This document shows, piece by piece, positions 7,567-16,651 of a stretch of DNA of 64,000 bases. Positions within the stretch are counted from its first letter, which is position 1. Each line of letters opens with the position of its first letter. The DNA comes from Paenibacillus sp. JDR-2. GTDB lineage: Bacteria; Bacillota; Bacilli; Paenibacillales; Paenibacillaceae. Made by a program: the position numbers and the translations under genes. A model generated the notes under the pieces. It saw only the letters and a list, made by a program, of their open reading frames with translations, was not told where the DNA came from and searched no databases. The DNA is taken from contig NC_012914.1 in the NCBI RefSeq assembly GCF_000023585.1, forward strand, positions 2,433,001 through 2,497,000. Direction: 5' to 3'.

Positions 7567-8475
7567 ATGGATAACAAACCGATTGAACTGCGCAAGAAAA
7601 GAGTATCGGGCAACCGGGCAAAAGCCGAGCTAAAAGCGATACTGTATATTGTTCCTTTTTTGATCCCGTTCGCCCTATTCTATTTGTGGCCCGTCCTGCG
7701 CGGCACCTGGATCAGCCTGCATGTCTGGAATATTCAAGGGATGCAGCGGTACGTGGCGCTCGACAATTATAAGCGGATTTTCGAAAATAGCGATTTCTAC
7801 AAATATCTATGGAACTCGTTTTATTTTGTAATCATTTGCGTTCCGACGGTTCTCGTATTGGGACTAGTCCTAGCGCTCATTATTAATCAACGGATATGGC
7901 TGAGAACCCTGATTCGTTCCGTTTATTTCCTTCCTTACGTTTTGTCGGTATCGGTAATCAGCTTTATTTGGCTGAAGCTGTTTGATCCAAAGAACGGTCC
8001 TGTCAACGGCCTGCTGGGACTTCTTGGCTTGCCTCAGGACATCAATTGGTTGACGGATCACCGGTTTGTATGGTGGGCGATTACGATTGCGACGGACTGG
8101 TGGACGGTTGGATTCGTTATGGTGCTGTTCCTGGCGGGTCTTCAGGAAATTCCCCAGGATCATTATGAAGCAGCTACGATCGACGGGGCTGGAGCTTGGA
8201 GCAAATTCTGGCATATTACAGTACCGGGATTGTCGAGAGTCACGAAGATTCAAATCTTCTATCAGGTCATCAACTGCCTGAAATTATTCGGTCAGGTTCA
8301 GATTATGAGCGGCGGCGGTCCGGGGGACTCCACGAACACGATGATCCGTTATATTTACGTGACGGGCTTCAAGAAAGATATGTTTGGTCTTGCTTCCGCG
8401 CAGTCCATCGTATTTTGCGTCATCATGCTGCTCATTGCGGTCATTCAATTTAAACTAACGGATCGAAAGGATTGA
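7567..8475 (+). CDS. CUT1 sugar ABC transporter permease 1 (MalF/UgpA-like)
   Basis: About 302-residue inner-membrane permease with six predicted helices, the first starting near ILYIVPFLIPFALFYLWPV. The ATPase-docking EAA loop is clear: EAATIDGAGAWSKFWHITVPGL. The C-terminal GGGPGDSTNTMIRYIY is typical of MalF-type CUT1 subunits. Start is set at ATG 7567, 8 bases after AGGGAG, rather than an upstream in-frame TTG at 7534. It forms the heterodimeric channel with the permease at 8486 (10-base gap) and needs an external ATPase, which is not encoded nearby. Confidence 0.92.
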   Translation: MDNKPIELRKKRVSGNRAKAELKAILYIVPFLIPFALFYLWPVLRGTWISLHVWNIQGMQRYVALDNYKRIFENSDFYKYLWNSFYFVIICVPTVLVLGLVLALIINQRIWLRTLIRSVYFLPYVLSVSVISFIWLKLFDPKNGPVNGLLGLLGLPQDINWLTDHRFVWWAITIATDWWTVGFVMVLFLAGLQEIPQDHYEAATIDGAGAWSKFWHITVPGLSRVTKIQIFYQVINCLKLFGQVQIMSGGGPGDSTNTMIRYIYVTGFKKDMFGLASAQSIVFCVIMLLIAVIQFKLTDRKD

Positions 8476-8485
8476 GGGGATTAAC

Positions 8486-9298
8486 ATGAACAAGTGGGCT
8501 CTTAACATCATTGCAACGGTACTGGCGGTTCTTTTCGTGTTCCCGCTCATCTGGATGCTGCTTGTCTCCTTGAAGCCGGACGGTACGAATGTTTATGCCA
8601 TGTCCGACTGGGTGCATTTCGCGGATTTGACGTTCAGCAATTACAAGAAGGTGATTACCGGCTCCGAGATTCTCAGATGGACCTGGAATAGCACGGTTAT
8701 CGGCGTCATTACAACGCTGCTATCCATACTGCTCAGCTCTCTGGCTGCGTATTCTTTCTCCAAAATGCCATTTAAGAGCAAAGGCTTTTTATTTGTCCTC
8801 ATTACCTCGGGACTTCTTATTCCGACGGAAGCGATTCTGATTCCGTTATACGAAACGACGCTGCATCTGAATCTGATTGATAATAAGTGGGCTATTATTC
8901 TCCCCGGTCTTACGAATCCGATTGGCATTCTTCTTCTCAAGCAATTTATGGACGGCGTTCCGAAGGATTATATCGAAGCCGCTCAAATTGACGGAAGCGG
9001 AACCTTCCGGATCTGGTGGAACATCTGCCTGCCGCTGACGAAATCGGCGATGGTATCGGTTGGCATATTCTTTCTGATTTTATCCTGGAATAATTTCCTT
9101 TGGCCTTATCTGACGATTACCTCGGAAGAAAATATGATATTGTCGGCAGGACTGCCTACGTTTTTATCGAATAATAATATGTCCTTAAATATGATTATGA
9201 CGGCAAGCGGCATTGCGGCTATCCCAACGATTCTGGTCTTTGCCATTCTACAGCGCCATATTGTGCAAGGGGTGGCTATGTCGGGTGTGAAGGGCTAA
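8486..9298 (+). CDS. CUT1 sugar ABC transporter permease 2 (MalG/UgpE-like)
   Basis: 270-residue permease with six predicted membrane helices, first LAVLFVFPLIWMLLVSLK (the conserved P-x-x-W-M-x-x-x-S-x-K start of MalG-type subunits). EAA loop EAAQIDGSGTFRIWWNICLPL gives ATPase docking, and the C-terminus HIVQGVAMSGVKG is the signature end of CUT1 second permeases. Starts 10 bases after the first permease, with AGGGGA upstream. It pairs with the 7567 product. The sugar-kinase pair follows after 63 bases, so transport and sensing genes are probably one operon. Confidence 0.92.
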   Translation: MNKWALNIIATVLAVLFVFPLIWMLLVSLKPDGTNVYAMSDWVHFADLTFSNYKKVITGSEILRWTWNSTVIGVITTLLSILLSSLAAYSFSKMPFKSKGFLFVLITSGLLIPTEAILIPLYETTLHLNLIDNKWAIILPGLTNPIGILLLKQFMDGVPKDYIEAAQIDGSGTFRIWWNICLPLTKSAMVSVGIFFLILSWNNFLWPYLTITSEENMILSAGLPTFLSNNNMSLNMIMTASGIAAIPTILVFAILQRHIVQGVAMSGVKG

Positions 9299-9361
9299 TG
9301 AAATGATCGGAAAGACGATTGCCAATAAAAACGGCATGTCCGGCAGGAGCAGCGAGGTACA

Positions 9362-11188
9362 ATGAGAAAACAATCCGGCTGGGCAAGGTTTTTGCCCTCG
9401 ATGAATATATGGAAGAGCAGCATACGCTACAAATGGATGCTGCTCTTATTTCTATTTTCCCTGACACCGTTAATCGTGATGGGTACGATCTCGTATTCTC
9501 TCTCCAAATCGACAATCAACGAGAAGGTAACGGAGTATTCGGAGCAGCTGCTCAAGCAGACGGCGGATAACATCGATACCCGTCTGGGCATTTATAAAGA
9601 CCTGATGATGCAGGTCGTGAATAACGGCGAGATTATCCGGATGCTGCGGGATCTGGATAAGACTAGCGCGGCTAAGCCTTACGATATCGACAGCTTGTCG
9701 CTGACGACAAAGCTTTCCACGATTATTGCGATTAATCAGGACATTCAATCCATATCGTTTATTTCCAAGGATCATTATATAAAAGGAATTTACAGATGGA
9801 AGAACCGCACGCCCGAAGAGGTAAGCGGTTTCTTGTCCACGCTTGAGGACGGAAGCAATTTCAGATGGTTTCCGACCCGGCTTAACACGTATGTAGACAG
9901 CTTGAACACGCAAAACGTCCATGTCTTTTCGCTTTCCAAACAGATTTACAAAACTTCGGATGATAGTCCGGTAGGGATTATAGCGGTACTTGATATTCGC
10001 GGCGAGGTGCTGAAGGAGCTTGGTTCGAGCTCAACCAACAACAACCGGGATATTCAAAGCTTCGTTATTGACGGTCAGGGCCAGATCGTTTCTTACGGCG
10101 ATAATGACATGATCGGGAAAAATGTAAAAGAAGTACTCGGGGAACAAGGTTATAATCAAATCGTACACTCCGGCCTGGAGGAATTCCGCTTTCCTATTAA
10201 GGAACAAGGGAAGAAGCTGATTGTTAATTACAAGAAGCTTCATACCAATGATTGGATCGTCGTCAACGTCATCTCCGAGTCTATTTTGTATCAGGATTCC
10301 GACCGCCTGCTGCGGATGATTTGGATTATTGCGCTGCTTTGTATCGTTTTCTCCATTATAACGGCCATTTTTCTTGCAAACTCGATCAGTAACCCGATTC
10401 TGAAGATGATCCGGCTGATGAGACAGGTCATGTCTGGGGATTTGACGGTCCGGTTCCGGGTCAAGAAGCATAGCGACGAGTTTGACATATTGGGCAATAA
10501 TTTCAATTACATGGTTGCCCGGATTGATGAGCTGCTGAAGACGGTGTACGAGGAGCAGAATCAGAAAAGAACAGCGGAACTGAAAGCATTGCAAGCGCAG
10601 ATCAATCCTCATTTCCTGTATAATACACTCGATATTATCAAATGGACGGCCCTTATCCAGAAGGCGAATAATGCCGCGGAGATGGTCAGCCTGCTGTCCC
10701 GTCTGCTGCGGATTAGCTTGGACAAAGGGAAAGAGACGGTCACCGTTGAAGAGGAAATCGAGCATGTGCAATGTTATCTGGGGATCCAGAAGTTCCGGTT
10801 TAATTATAAAATCAAAACGGAGGTCTATGTGGAAGACGGTGTCCGTCAACTGCAGACCCCTAAGCTGATTCTTCAGCCGATTGTCGAAAATGCGATCCTT
10901 CATGCTTTTTCCGATTCGGAGCAAGAGGGCCAAATCAATATTTCTTGTACCAGAAGCCCAGACGGAGGTATACGCTTTCAGATTGCCGACAACGGGAAGG
11001 GGATGGATCCTGCTTATGCAAGGAGTCTTCTCCGAAATCAGGAGCAGGGCGGCAAGACGGGAGGAATCGGGCTTGCGAATGTGGATGAACGGATTAAGCT
11101 CATCAGCGGCAAAGCGTATGGCATTGATATTGTAAGCGAGCCGGAAGCGGGAACAACGATTACGATCAAGCTTCCGTATTTGGAATAG
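9362..11188 (+). CDS. YesM-type sensor histidine kinase
   Basis: 608-residue membrane histidine kinase. TM1 about 24-45, an extracellular Cache-like sensor of about 270 residues, TM2 about 318-342, then HAMP (NPILKMIRLMRQVMSGDLTVRF). The His_kinase domain has QINPHFLYNTLDIIKW with phospho-acceptor His417. The ATPase domain has N box PIVENAILHAF, G1 IADNGKGMDP and GGIGLANVDERI. This architecture is the LytS/YesM class that controls carbohydrate genes in Bacilli. It would phosphorylate the YesN-like regulator starting 15 bases after its stop. The ligand is probably the imported sugar or the sugar-loaded binding protein (inference). Confidence 0.93.
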   Translation: MRKQSGWARFLPSMNIWKSSIRYKWMLLLFLFSLTPLIVMGTISYSLSKSTINEKVTEYSEQLLKQTADNIDTRLGIYKDLMMQVVNNGEIIRMLRDLDKTSAAKPYDIDSLSLTTKLSTIIAINQDIQSISFISKDHYIKGIYRWKNRTPEEVSGFLSTLEDGSNFRWFPTRLNTYVDSLNTQNVHVFSLSKQIYKTSDDSPVGIIAVLDIRGEVLKELGSSSTNNNRDIQSFVIDGQGQIVSYGDNDMIGKNVKEVLGEQGYNQIVHSGLEEFRFPIKEQGKKLIVNYKKLHTNDWIVVNVISESILYQDSDRLLRMIWIIALLCIVFSIITAIFLANSISNPILKMIRLMRQVMSGDLTVRFRVKKHSDEFDILGNNFNYMVARIDELLKTVYEEQNQKRTAELKALQAQINPHFLYNTLDIIKWTALIQKANNAAEMVSLLSRLLRISLDKGKETVTVEEEIEHVQCYLGIQKFRFNYKIKTEVYVEDGVRQLQTPKLILQPIVENAILHAFSDSEQEGQINISCTRSPDGGIRFQIADNGKGMDPAYARSLLRNQEQGGKTGGIGLANVDERIKLISGKAYGIDIVSEPEAGTTITIKLPYLE

Positions 11189-11203
11189 GAGAGATTATGG
11201 CAG

Positions 11204-12811
11204 ATGTACCGAGTGATGATTGTCGAGGATGAGTTTATCGTACGCTACGGTATTCGCTCTATGATCGATTGGGAGAAGGTAGGACTGGAAGTAACGGGCG
11301 AAGCCGCCAACGGAAAAGAGGCACTGGAGCTTATTCGCCGGGATCCTCCCGATATTCTGATCACGGATATCAAGATGCCGGTTATGGACGGGATTCAGCT
11401 CATTGAGGAAGTCCGGAGCAGCGGATTTACGATGAAAGTGATTATTTTAAGCAATCTGGAAGAGTTCCAATATGCCCAAAAAGCCATTCGTTACGGAGTT
11501 TCGGAGTATATGATCAAGTCCGATATGATGCCGAGGGACTTCGAAAAAGCATTAATGAATGTCAAAGCTTCATTGGATACGGCCGAGTCGGATCCAGGAA
11601 TAAATGTAAAAGCGTCTATTGTTGAACCGGCACGCAAGGAAAAGCTGCTGCTTGGTCTGATTGAAGGAAGCCGCCCGGAAGAAGTTGAAGCCGGTTCGAT
11701 TCCGGAGGAAGCGGAGCTTAACGGCTTACATCTGCCTGCCTATCTTCTGTACACTCTTATTCATACGAGAGACTGCGGGTTGTTTGAGAAGCAGCAGGTC
11801 ATTCATGAAACGTTCGAACAGATCGGAAGCGATCGAAGCTTTGTTGTCTTTGCGGATAAACAAGGGGAAATTAACGTTTTGCTTCCGGTTCCCCATCATG
11901 AGGCCGCCGAAGCGGGCGGGATCAAGCAGCTGGCGGAACGCATCATCTCCCATCTATCGCAGGCTTACGGACTTGTGTGTACGATTGGGTTAAGCGGAAA
12001 AGTAGGCGAATGGACGGAGCTAAGCAAGGCATATGACGAGGCTTTGGCGGCAGCCAAGCAAAGCATGTTCGCGGGAATCGGGAAAGCGATCTCGTATTCG
12101 GAACTTGCTGGAGTGAGGGAAGCGGACGGTCCGCCAATCAAGGTAAGCCAGTCCCATATCCATACCTTGCTCTACGGACTGCAGTCCAAGGAGCTTCACG
12201 ATTATATGGGCAGCTTGTTTGATCAGCTCGGCAAACGGCAGGATCCGGATCTGGTGCAGCTTATCTCCCTTGAATTGATTATGATTCTAACGGCGATATG
12301 GCCTGATGTATCCCATGATCAGCAGCATGTGGTCCATTTGAAAAAGCAGTATTTCGATCAATTATCGAAGCTTGAGACGATCGAGCAAAGCCGCCGCTGG
12401 TTCCTCCAAGCCTTCGCGGAGCTTCTTGAACATATGATCCGCATTTATAACAGTGACCGGAACAGTATAATAAAAGCAACGCAATTTATTCAGCAGCATT
12501 ACCAACAGGAAATTTCCTTGCAGTCGATTAGTCATTTCGTTCATCTGAGCAAAAATTATTTTGCGAATCTGTTTAAGAAAGAAGTCGGGGAGAGCTTTCT
12601 CGAATATGTAACGAGAGTACGGATTGAGAAGGCAAAGGCATTGCTGGCCGGAGAGATGAAAGCTGTCGACGTTGGGCAGATGGTTGGCATTCAGGATCCG
12701 AAATATTTCTCGAAAGTATTCAAGAAGATTACGGGAGCAACTCCTTCGGAATATAGAAGCTTGGTGAAAGAGAATAAAGGGATTAAAGACAGCTCTGAAA
12801 CAGGGCAATAA
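11204..12811 (+). CDS. YesN-type response regulator with AraC DNA-binding domain
   Basis: 535 residues. The N-terminal receiver has acidic pair ED in VMIVEDEF, phospho-acceptor Asp55 in ILITDIKMPVMDG and Lys in SEYMIKSD. A central linker of about 270 residues follows. The C-terminal AraC/XylS double helix-turn-helix starts near IIKATQFIQQHYQQEISLQ, with LSKNYFANLFKKEVGESF and YFSKVFKKITGATPSEYR. Partner of the kinase at 9362 and likely activator of this transporter cluster. ATG 11204 is 11 bases after AGGAGAG. The stop is followed after 23 bases by a second binding-protein gene. Confidence 0.93.
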   Translation: MYRVMIVEDEFIVRYGIRSMIDWEKVGLEVTGEAANGKEALELIRRDPPDILITDIKMPVMDGIQLIEEVRSSGFTMKVIILSNLEEFQYAQKAIRYGVSEYMIKSDMMPRDFEKALMNVKASLDTAESDPGINVKASIVEPARKEKLLLGLIEGSRPEEVEAGSIPEEAELNGLHLPAYLLYTLIHTRDCGLFEKQQVIHETFEQIGSDRSFVVFADKQGEINVLLPVPHHEAAEAGGIKQLAERIISHLSQAYGLVCTIGLSGKVGEWTELSKAYDEALAAAKQSMFAGIGKAISYSELAGVREADGPPIKVSQSHIHTLLYGLQSKELHDYMGSLFDQLGKRQDPDLVQLISLELIMILTAIWPDVSHDQQHVVHLKKQYFDQLSKLETIEQSRRWFLQAFAELLEHMIRIYNSDRNSIIKATQFIQQHYQQEISLQSISHFVHLSKNYFANLFKKEVGESFLEYVTRVRIEKAKALLAGEMKAVDVGQMVGIQDPKYFSKVFKKITGATPSEYRSLVKENKGIKDSSETGQ

Positions 12812-12834
12812 ATTTGTCTGCGGAAGGTGAAAGT

Positions 12835-14112
12835 GTGGGGAAAAAGCTTTCTGCATGGTTGTTCGTTATGGTGGCATGCATGGGATTGCTGATCGGATGC
12901 GACGGTTCGGACAAAGCTGAAGCACCGGTCCGTAAAACGGCCAAAGCACCGGTCGAAATTTTGTTCTGGAATCCGTTTGGCGGAGGAGAAGGGGACTACG
13001 TTGGCCAGATCATCAAGGACTTTAACGAGTCCCAGCAGGGAATCGTCGTCCGGCAGCTTCGTCTCGAATCCAACGAATATTACGTTCGGCTAAGCACGGC
13101 ATTATCTTTCGGGAAAGGCCCCGATGTGGCTGTTGCCCATGCGGACCGGGTATCGCCGTTCGTGAAAGCGAAGCAGATTATTCCGCTCGACGGGCTGGCG
13201 CAGCTTGCCGGATTAGATTTCAGTCATATTGAGGAAACAAACCGAAATAGCGTCGTGTACAACGGTGAGACGTATGCGGTTCCGATCGATACGCATTTTC
13301 ACATGCTTTATTACAACAAGGATTTGCTGGCAAAAGCCGGCTTGGACGAGGACGAGGTTATCTCCAAACTACGCCATCTAACGCCGCAGGAGTTTATGGA
13401 TTTCCTTACTTTGCTGGAGGGCCGTTTGCCGGGCGTTCAGCCGCTTGCAGTGAATACGCCTTTTTTCCAGGAGCCGTTTCTGGATATGTATTACGAAGCC
13501 GGGGGCGAGCTGCTTACTCCCGAATTGAAGCATGCGGCGATCAATAACGACAAGGCGCTTGAGGTGCTCCGGTTCTACCAGAAGCTGTTCGCCAGCGGTT
13601 TAAGCGATCTTAACGATAAAACGCCTTGGGATACTTTCCACAACGGCCAGTCCGTATTCTGGATGGGAGGAATATGGGAAGCCGGACATCATCTGAAGGA
13701 TTCGTCATTTAAGAGTGGAATTACGGAGCTTCCATCCTTGTTCGGCGGGAATAAGCAATGGGGCAGCTCTCATACCTTGGTTATTCCAACCTATGTGACG
13801 AAGGAGAAGCAGCTTGCGGCGATGGCTTTCATCCGTTATTTCTCGGAAGTCGGCAGCTTGACCTGGGGGGAAGCGGGACATGTTCCTGCCAACAGTACGG
13901 TGCAAAATGACTCCTATTATCAGAACCTTCCATACCGCAAGCTGTTCCTGGAATCGTCGCATCATGTGAAGCTGGCTCCCAATACGGACAAATATTCAGC
14001 TTTGTACACCGTTCTGTCGGAAGAGCTTCAGAATATGATTGCGGGCCGTCAGGATCCCGCGAAAGGCCTCGTTGAACTGGAGCAAAAGTTAAACGAATTG
14101 TTAGCAAGCTGA
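12835..14112 (+). CDS. Second solute-binding lipoprotein of cluster 1 (paralogue of the 6168 protein)
   Basis: 425-residue family 1 sugar-binding lipoprotein, starting at GTG 12835 (GGAAGGTGA just upstream; an in-frame TTG at 12814 is less well placed). Lipobox LIGC, Cys22. Many segments are nearly identical to the 6168 protein: VRQLRLESNEYY, SPFVKAKQII, DTHFHMLYYNKDLL, NTPFFQEPFLDMYYEAGG. It therefore probably binds the same or a closely related sugar. Its place directly after the response regulator, away from the permeases, suggests a role in presenting ligand to the YesM sensor or a second affinity. The surface linker is shorter and lacks the Gly-rich tract of its paralogue. Confidence 0.9.
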   Translation: MGKKLSAWLFVMVACMGLLIGCDGSDKAEAPVRKTAKAPVEILFWNPFGGGEGDYVGQIIKDFNESQQGIVVRQLRLESNEYYVRLSTALSFGKGPDVAVAHADRVSPFVKAKQIIPLDGLAQLAGLDFSHIEETNRNSVVYNGETYAVPIDTHFHMLYYNKDLLAKAGLDEDEVISKLRHLTPQEFMDFLTLLEGRLPGVQPLAVNTPFFQEPFLDMYYEAGGELLTPELKHAAINNDKALEVLRFYQKLFASGLSDLNDKTPWDTFHNGQSVFWMGGIWEAGHHLKDSSFKSGITELPSLFGGNKQWGSSHTLVIPTYVTKEKQLAAMAFIRYFSEVGSLTWGEAGHVPANSTVQNDSYYQNLPYRKLFLESSHHVKLAPNTDKYSALYTVLSEELQNMIAGRQDPAKGLVELEQKLNELLAS

Positions 14113-14130
14113 GGGAGGGGGATTAATCAA

Positions 14131-14526
14131 ATGGATCAGGGTATCATTATCAATCTGCCCATTGAACCGCATGAGGTCCCCGCATTAAGAGAACTCGTGG
14201 GTTGGGAGGGACGACATTCCGATTATCCCGCTTTGTTTGAGCGCTGCAACTTTTGGGCAGGTCTCCGGGATGAACAAAATGAGCTTATTGCCTTCGGTTA
14301 CGTTGCGGGAATGGGCTTGCAGCATGGCTATATGGAAGATATCATTATACATCCGCATCATCAGAGAAAAGGTATAGGTCAAGCGTTGGTCAAAAAGCTT
14401 CTCGAACAATCCGAACAGGCCGGCCTTGAGATCGTAACCTTAACCTTTGACTCCAAACACGCATCCTTCTACACCGAATGCGGTTTCGTTCCGTGTCCCG
14501 GCGGTTTGTGGAGGAAAAAGTACTAA
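14131..14526 (+). CDS. GNAT family N-acetyltransferase
   Basis: 131-residue small acetyltransferase. Acetyl-CoA loop is seen in MEDIIIHPHHQRKGIGQALVKKLL (R/QxxGxG/A: QRKGIGQA) and the terminal motif HASFYTECGFVPCPGGLWRKKY is typical of YhbS/PhnO-like GNATs. The start ATG follows GAGGGAGGGGG. It lies 18 bases after the binding-protein gene and ends in a strong terminator, so it is probably the last gene of cluster 1, although no link to sugar uptake is evident. Acceptor unknown. Confidence 0.85.
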   Translation: MDQGIIINLPIEPHEVPALRELVGWEGRHSDYPALFERCNFWAGLRDEQNELIAFGYVAGMGLQHGYMEDIIIHPHHQRKGIGQALVKKLLEQSEQAGLEIVTLTFDSKHASFYTECGFVPCPGGLWRKKY

Positions 14527-14533
14527 TCTTACT

Positions 14534-14580
14534 AAAAAGGATAGAGATTTCGGAAACCATCCGAATCTCTATCCTTTTTC
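14534..14580 (+). terminator. Intrinsic terminator ending cluster 1
   Basis: Long hairpin: AAAAAGGATAGAGATT and its complement AATCTCTATCCTTTTT around a short loop near 14551-14563, followed by TTTTTC. Probably works in both directions. Confidence 0.9.
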
Positions 14581-14948
14581 ATTTCCTTTCCTCTCCCCCG
14601 AGAGAAGGGAGGAATAGAGGAAATGTATCTCCTGAGAAGCGAAGCGCCCGCCTTTGCCAGTCGTGAAATCTCGTTGAAAAACGAGTTGATTCAAAATTTC
14701 ACGATGGCAACAGCGGTCGAAGGAGGCACATTACCGGCATTCCGGCCAAATCTCTCCCATCATTCTCTAAATCTCCCATTGCATTGTACAAATCATCACT
14801 CCCTCCATCAATACAAATGGCGAAATCCTCAATTCCCCCTTCTCAAATCCCCATTTGATTGCATCTTTTGCCCATATCGACTCTCTCCCCACTCCTTTAC
14901 TCTATGGATGTAGCCATTTTCACTACACAATTAAACGGAGGTAGGGTC
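14581..14948. other. Intergenic region between sugar clusters 1 and 2
   Basis: About 370 bases without a gene. It holds repeat copy B (14622-14732), then a C/T-rich stretch with several CTCCC and CATC repeats up to about 14900. GGAGGT ahead of the cluster 2 start lies near 14937-14942. The promoter of cluster 2 must lie here or just upstream, but no convincing pair of hexamers was found. Short reading frames in this stretch have no ribosome sites and look non-coding. Confidence 0.6.
14622..14732 (+). repeat. Structured ~110-bp repeat, copy B
   Basis: 111 bp. Outer arms AATGTATCTCCT (14622-14633) and AGGAGGCACATT (14721-14732) pair with two imperfect positions. Conserved blocks GAAGCGCCCGCCTTTG and CAACAGCGG match copies A and C. 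Inner stem 14657-14669 pairs with 14696-14707 (one bulged G), and a nested CTCGTT/AACGAG hairpin lies at 14670-14685. Stem sequences are unrelated to those in copies A and C although pairing is kept. Confidence 0.8.
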
Positions 14949-16589
14949 ATGAAAAAATGGGTAGCAGGTTCACTCAGCATCGCTTTGCTGGGAACAATGC
15001 TTGCAGCATGTTCTTCCAATAATGATAAGAACAGCGGCAGCGCGAACACGGGCAGTAACGGAAACAGCTCGGCGGAACAGCCGGCGGAAGCAACAACGTA
15101 TCCGATTAAGACAGATAAGACGCTCTCGTATTGGGGGGAAATTAACGGTCAGCTGATCGGCGTGAAGGAATCCCACAAGGATATTCCGTTCTTCCAGGAA
15201 TGGCAGAAGAAAACCGGCGTGCCGCTCGAATTTACGGAGCCGCCAACCGGTCAAGTCAAGGAAGCGTTTAACGTGATGCTCGCATCCGGCAAGCTGCCGG
15301 ATATGGTGGAGTACAACTTTATCGGCGACTTCCCGGGCGGTCCCGAGAAAGCGATCCAGGACGGTTACATCGTGAAGCTGAATGATCTAATCGATAAATA
15401 CGCGCCTAACCTGAAGAAGTATCTGCAGGAAAATCCGGACATCGACAAAATGGTGAAAACGGACAGCGGCAGCTACTACGCATTCCCGTTCATCCGCGGC
15501 GACGAATACCTGCGCGTCTTCCAAGGTCCGATTATCCGCAAGGACTGGCTGGATGAGCTTGGCCTGCCGGTGCCGGAAACGATCGACGATTGGACGGCGG
15601 CGCTTACCGCATTTAAAGAGAAGAAAGGCGCGGCGGCACCACTTACGTTCAACAGTAAGCCACGCTTCTTTAACGACGGCGGCAACGGTGCCTTTATGGG
15701 CGCGTTTGGCGTAACCCGCGGCTTCTATCAGGAAGACGGAAAGGTCGTGTTTGGTCCGGAGCAAGAAGGCTACAAACAATACCTGGAGCTGTTCCGCGAC
15801 TGGTATTCGAAAGGTCTGATTGACAAGAACATCGCAACGGCGGACACCAAATCGGTTGACGGCAACATTGCATCCGGCTCAACAGGCGCTTCGATCGGCA
15901 ATGCCGGAGGCGGTATCGGCAAGTGGCAGCCGCTTGTTGAAGCCAAGGATCCAAAAGCCGTTCTGGTCGGCGCTCCTTATCCGGTCCTGAAGAAAGGCGA
16001 CACGCCAAAATTCGGCCAGCATAACACCGCTTATGCATCCGAAGGTACGGTAGCGATTACGACGCAAGCGAAAGACCCTGAGCTCGCCGTGAAGATGCTT
16101 GATTACGGTTATAGCGAAGAAGGCGGCTTATTCTTCAACTTTGGTACGGAAGGCGTCAGCTACAACATGAAGGACGGCTATCCTACTTACACCGATCTTT
16201 TGTTGAAGAACCCGGACAAGCTGGCTCCGGCACAAGCGATCTCGCTTTATACACGCGGCAGCTACAACGGTCCGTTCGTTCAGGACAAGCGTTATGCCGA
16301 GCAATTCTTTGCTCTTCAGTCCCAGCGCGACGCGGTAACCACTTGGCAAAAAACGGACGCGGCGAAATACCAGCTGCCTCCGATCACGCCATCGCCGGAC
16401 GAAGCTTCCGAGTACGCGGCAATCATGAACGATATCAACACGCTGGTAGACGAAATGTCCCTGAAGATCATCCTGGGCACAGAACCGTCCGATGCGTTCG
16501 ACAAGTACGTAGACAAAATGAAATCGCTCAATCTGGATCGCGCGATCGAAATTCAGCAAGCGGCGCTTGACCGTTACAACAGCCGGTAA
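14949..16589 (+). CDS. LplA-like extracellular solute-binding lipoprotein (cluster 2, first paralogue)
   Basis: 546-residue large family 1 binding lipoprotein of the LplA/YtcQ type. Signal peptide with lipobox LAAC, Cys21, then a Ser/Asn/Gly linker. Typical segments are DIPFFQEWQKKTGVPLEF, MLASGKLPDMVEY, GPIIRKDWLDELGLPVPETI and the C-terminal LDRYNSR. Start ATG 14949 is preceded by CGGAGGTAGGG; an in-frame upstream ATG at 14859 has no ribosome site. It would bind an oligosaccharide for the permeases at 16652 and 17572; the GH88 gene in the operon points to unsaturated-uronate oligosaccharides. A close paralogue is at 22213. Confidence 0.92.
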   Translation: MKKWVAGSLSIALLGTMLAACSSNNDKNSGSANTGSNGNSSAEQPAEATTYPIKTDKTLSYWGEINGQLIGVKESHKDIPFFQEWQKKTGVPLEFTEPPTGQVKEAFNVMLASGKLPDMVEYNFIGDFPGGPEKAIQDGYIVKLNDLIDKYAPNLKKYLQENPDIDKMVKTDSGSYYAFPFIRGDEYLRVFQGPIIRKDWLDELGLPVPETIDDWTAALTAFKEKKGAAAPLTFNSKPRFFNDGGNGAFMGAFGVTRGFYQEDGKVVFGPEQEGYKQYLELFRDWYSKGLIDKNIATADTKSVDGNIASGSTGASIGNAGGGIGKWQPLVEAKDPKAVLVGAPYPVLKKGDTPKFGQHNTAYASEGTVAITTQAKDPELAVKMLDYGYSEEGGLFFNFGTEGVSYNMKDGYPTYTDLLLKNPDKLAPAQAISLYTRGSYNGPFVQDKRYAEQFFALQSQRDAVTTWQKTDAAKYQLPPITPSPDEASEYAAIMNDINTLVDEMSLKIILGTEPSDAFDKYVDKMKSLNLDRAIEIQQAALDRYNSR

Positions 16590-16600
16590 TAGATACAAGA

Positions 16601-16632
16601 GAGGAGAGGGCTTTGAAAGCCCTCCTTCTCCC
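16601..16632 (+). other. Intercistronic stem-loop between binding protein and permease (cluster 2)
   Basis: GGAGAGGGCTTT pairs with AAAGCCCTCC and the following TTCTCC through a small bulge, forming a GC-rich hairpin at 16601-16632 with no T-run. It sits directly before the permease ribosome site. Same placement as the hairpin at 7488 in cluster 1, so differential expression of binding protein over permeases is likely. Confidence 0.6.
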
Positions 16633-16651
16633 TCAATAAGGAGTGAGGCAT

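Noticed and set aside
14623..14913. Reading frame over repeat copy B and the C/T-rich spacer
   Set aside because: No ribosome site, runs through palindromic repeat, low-complexity translation; explained by the repeat.
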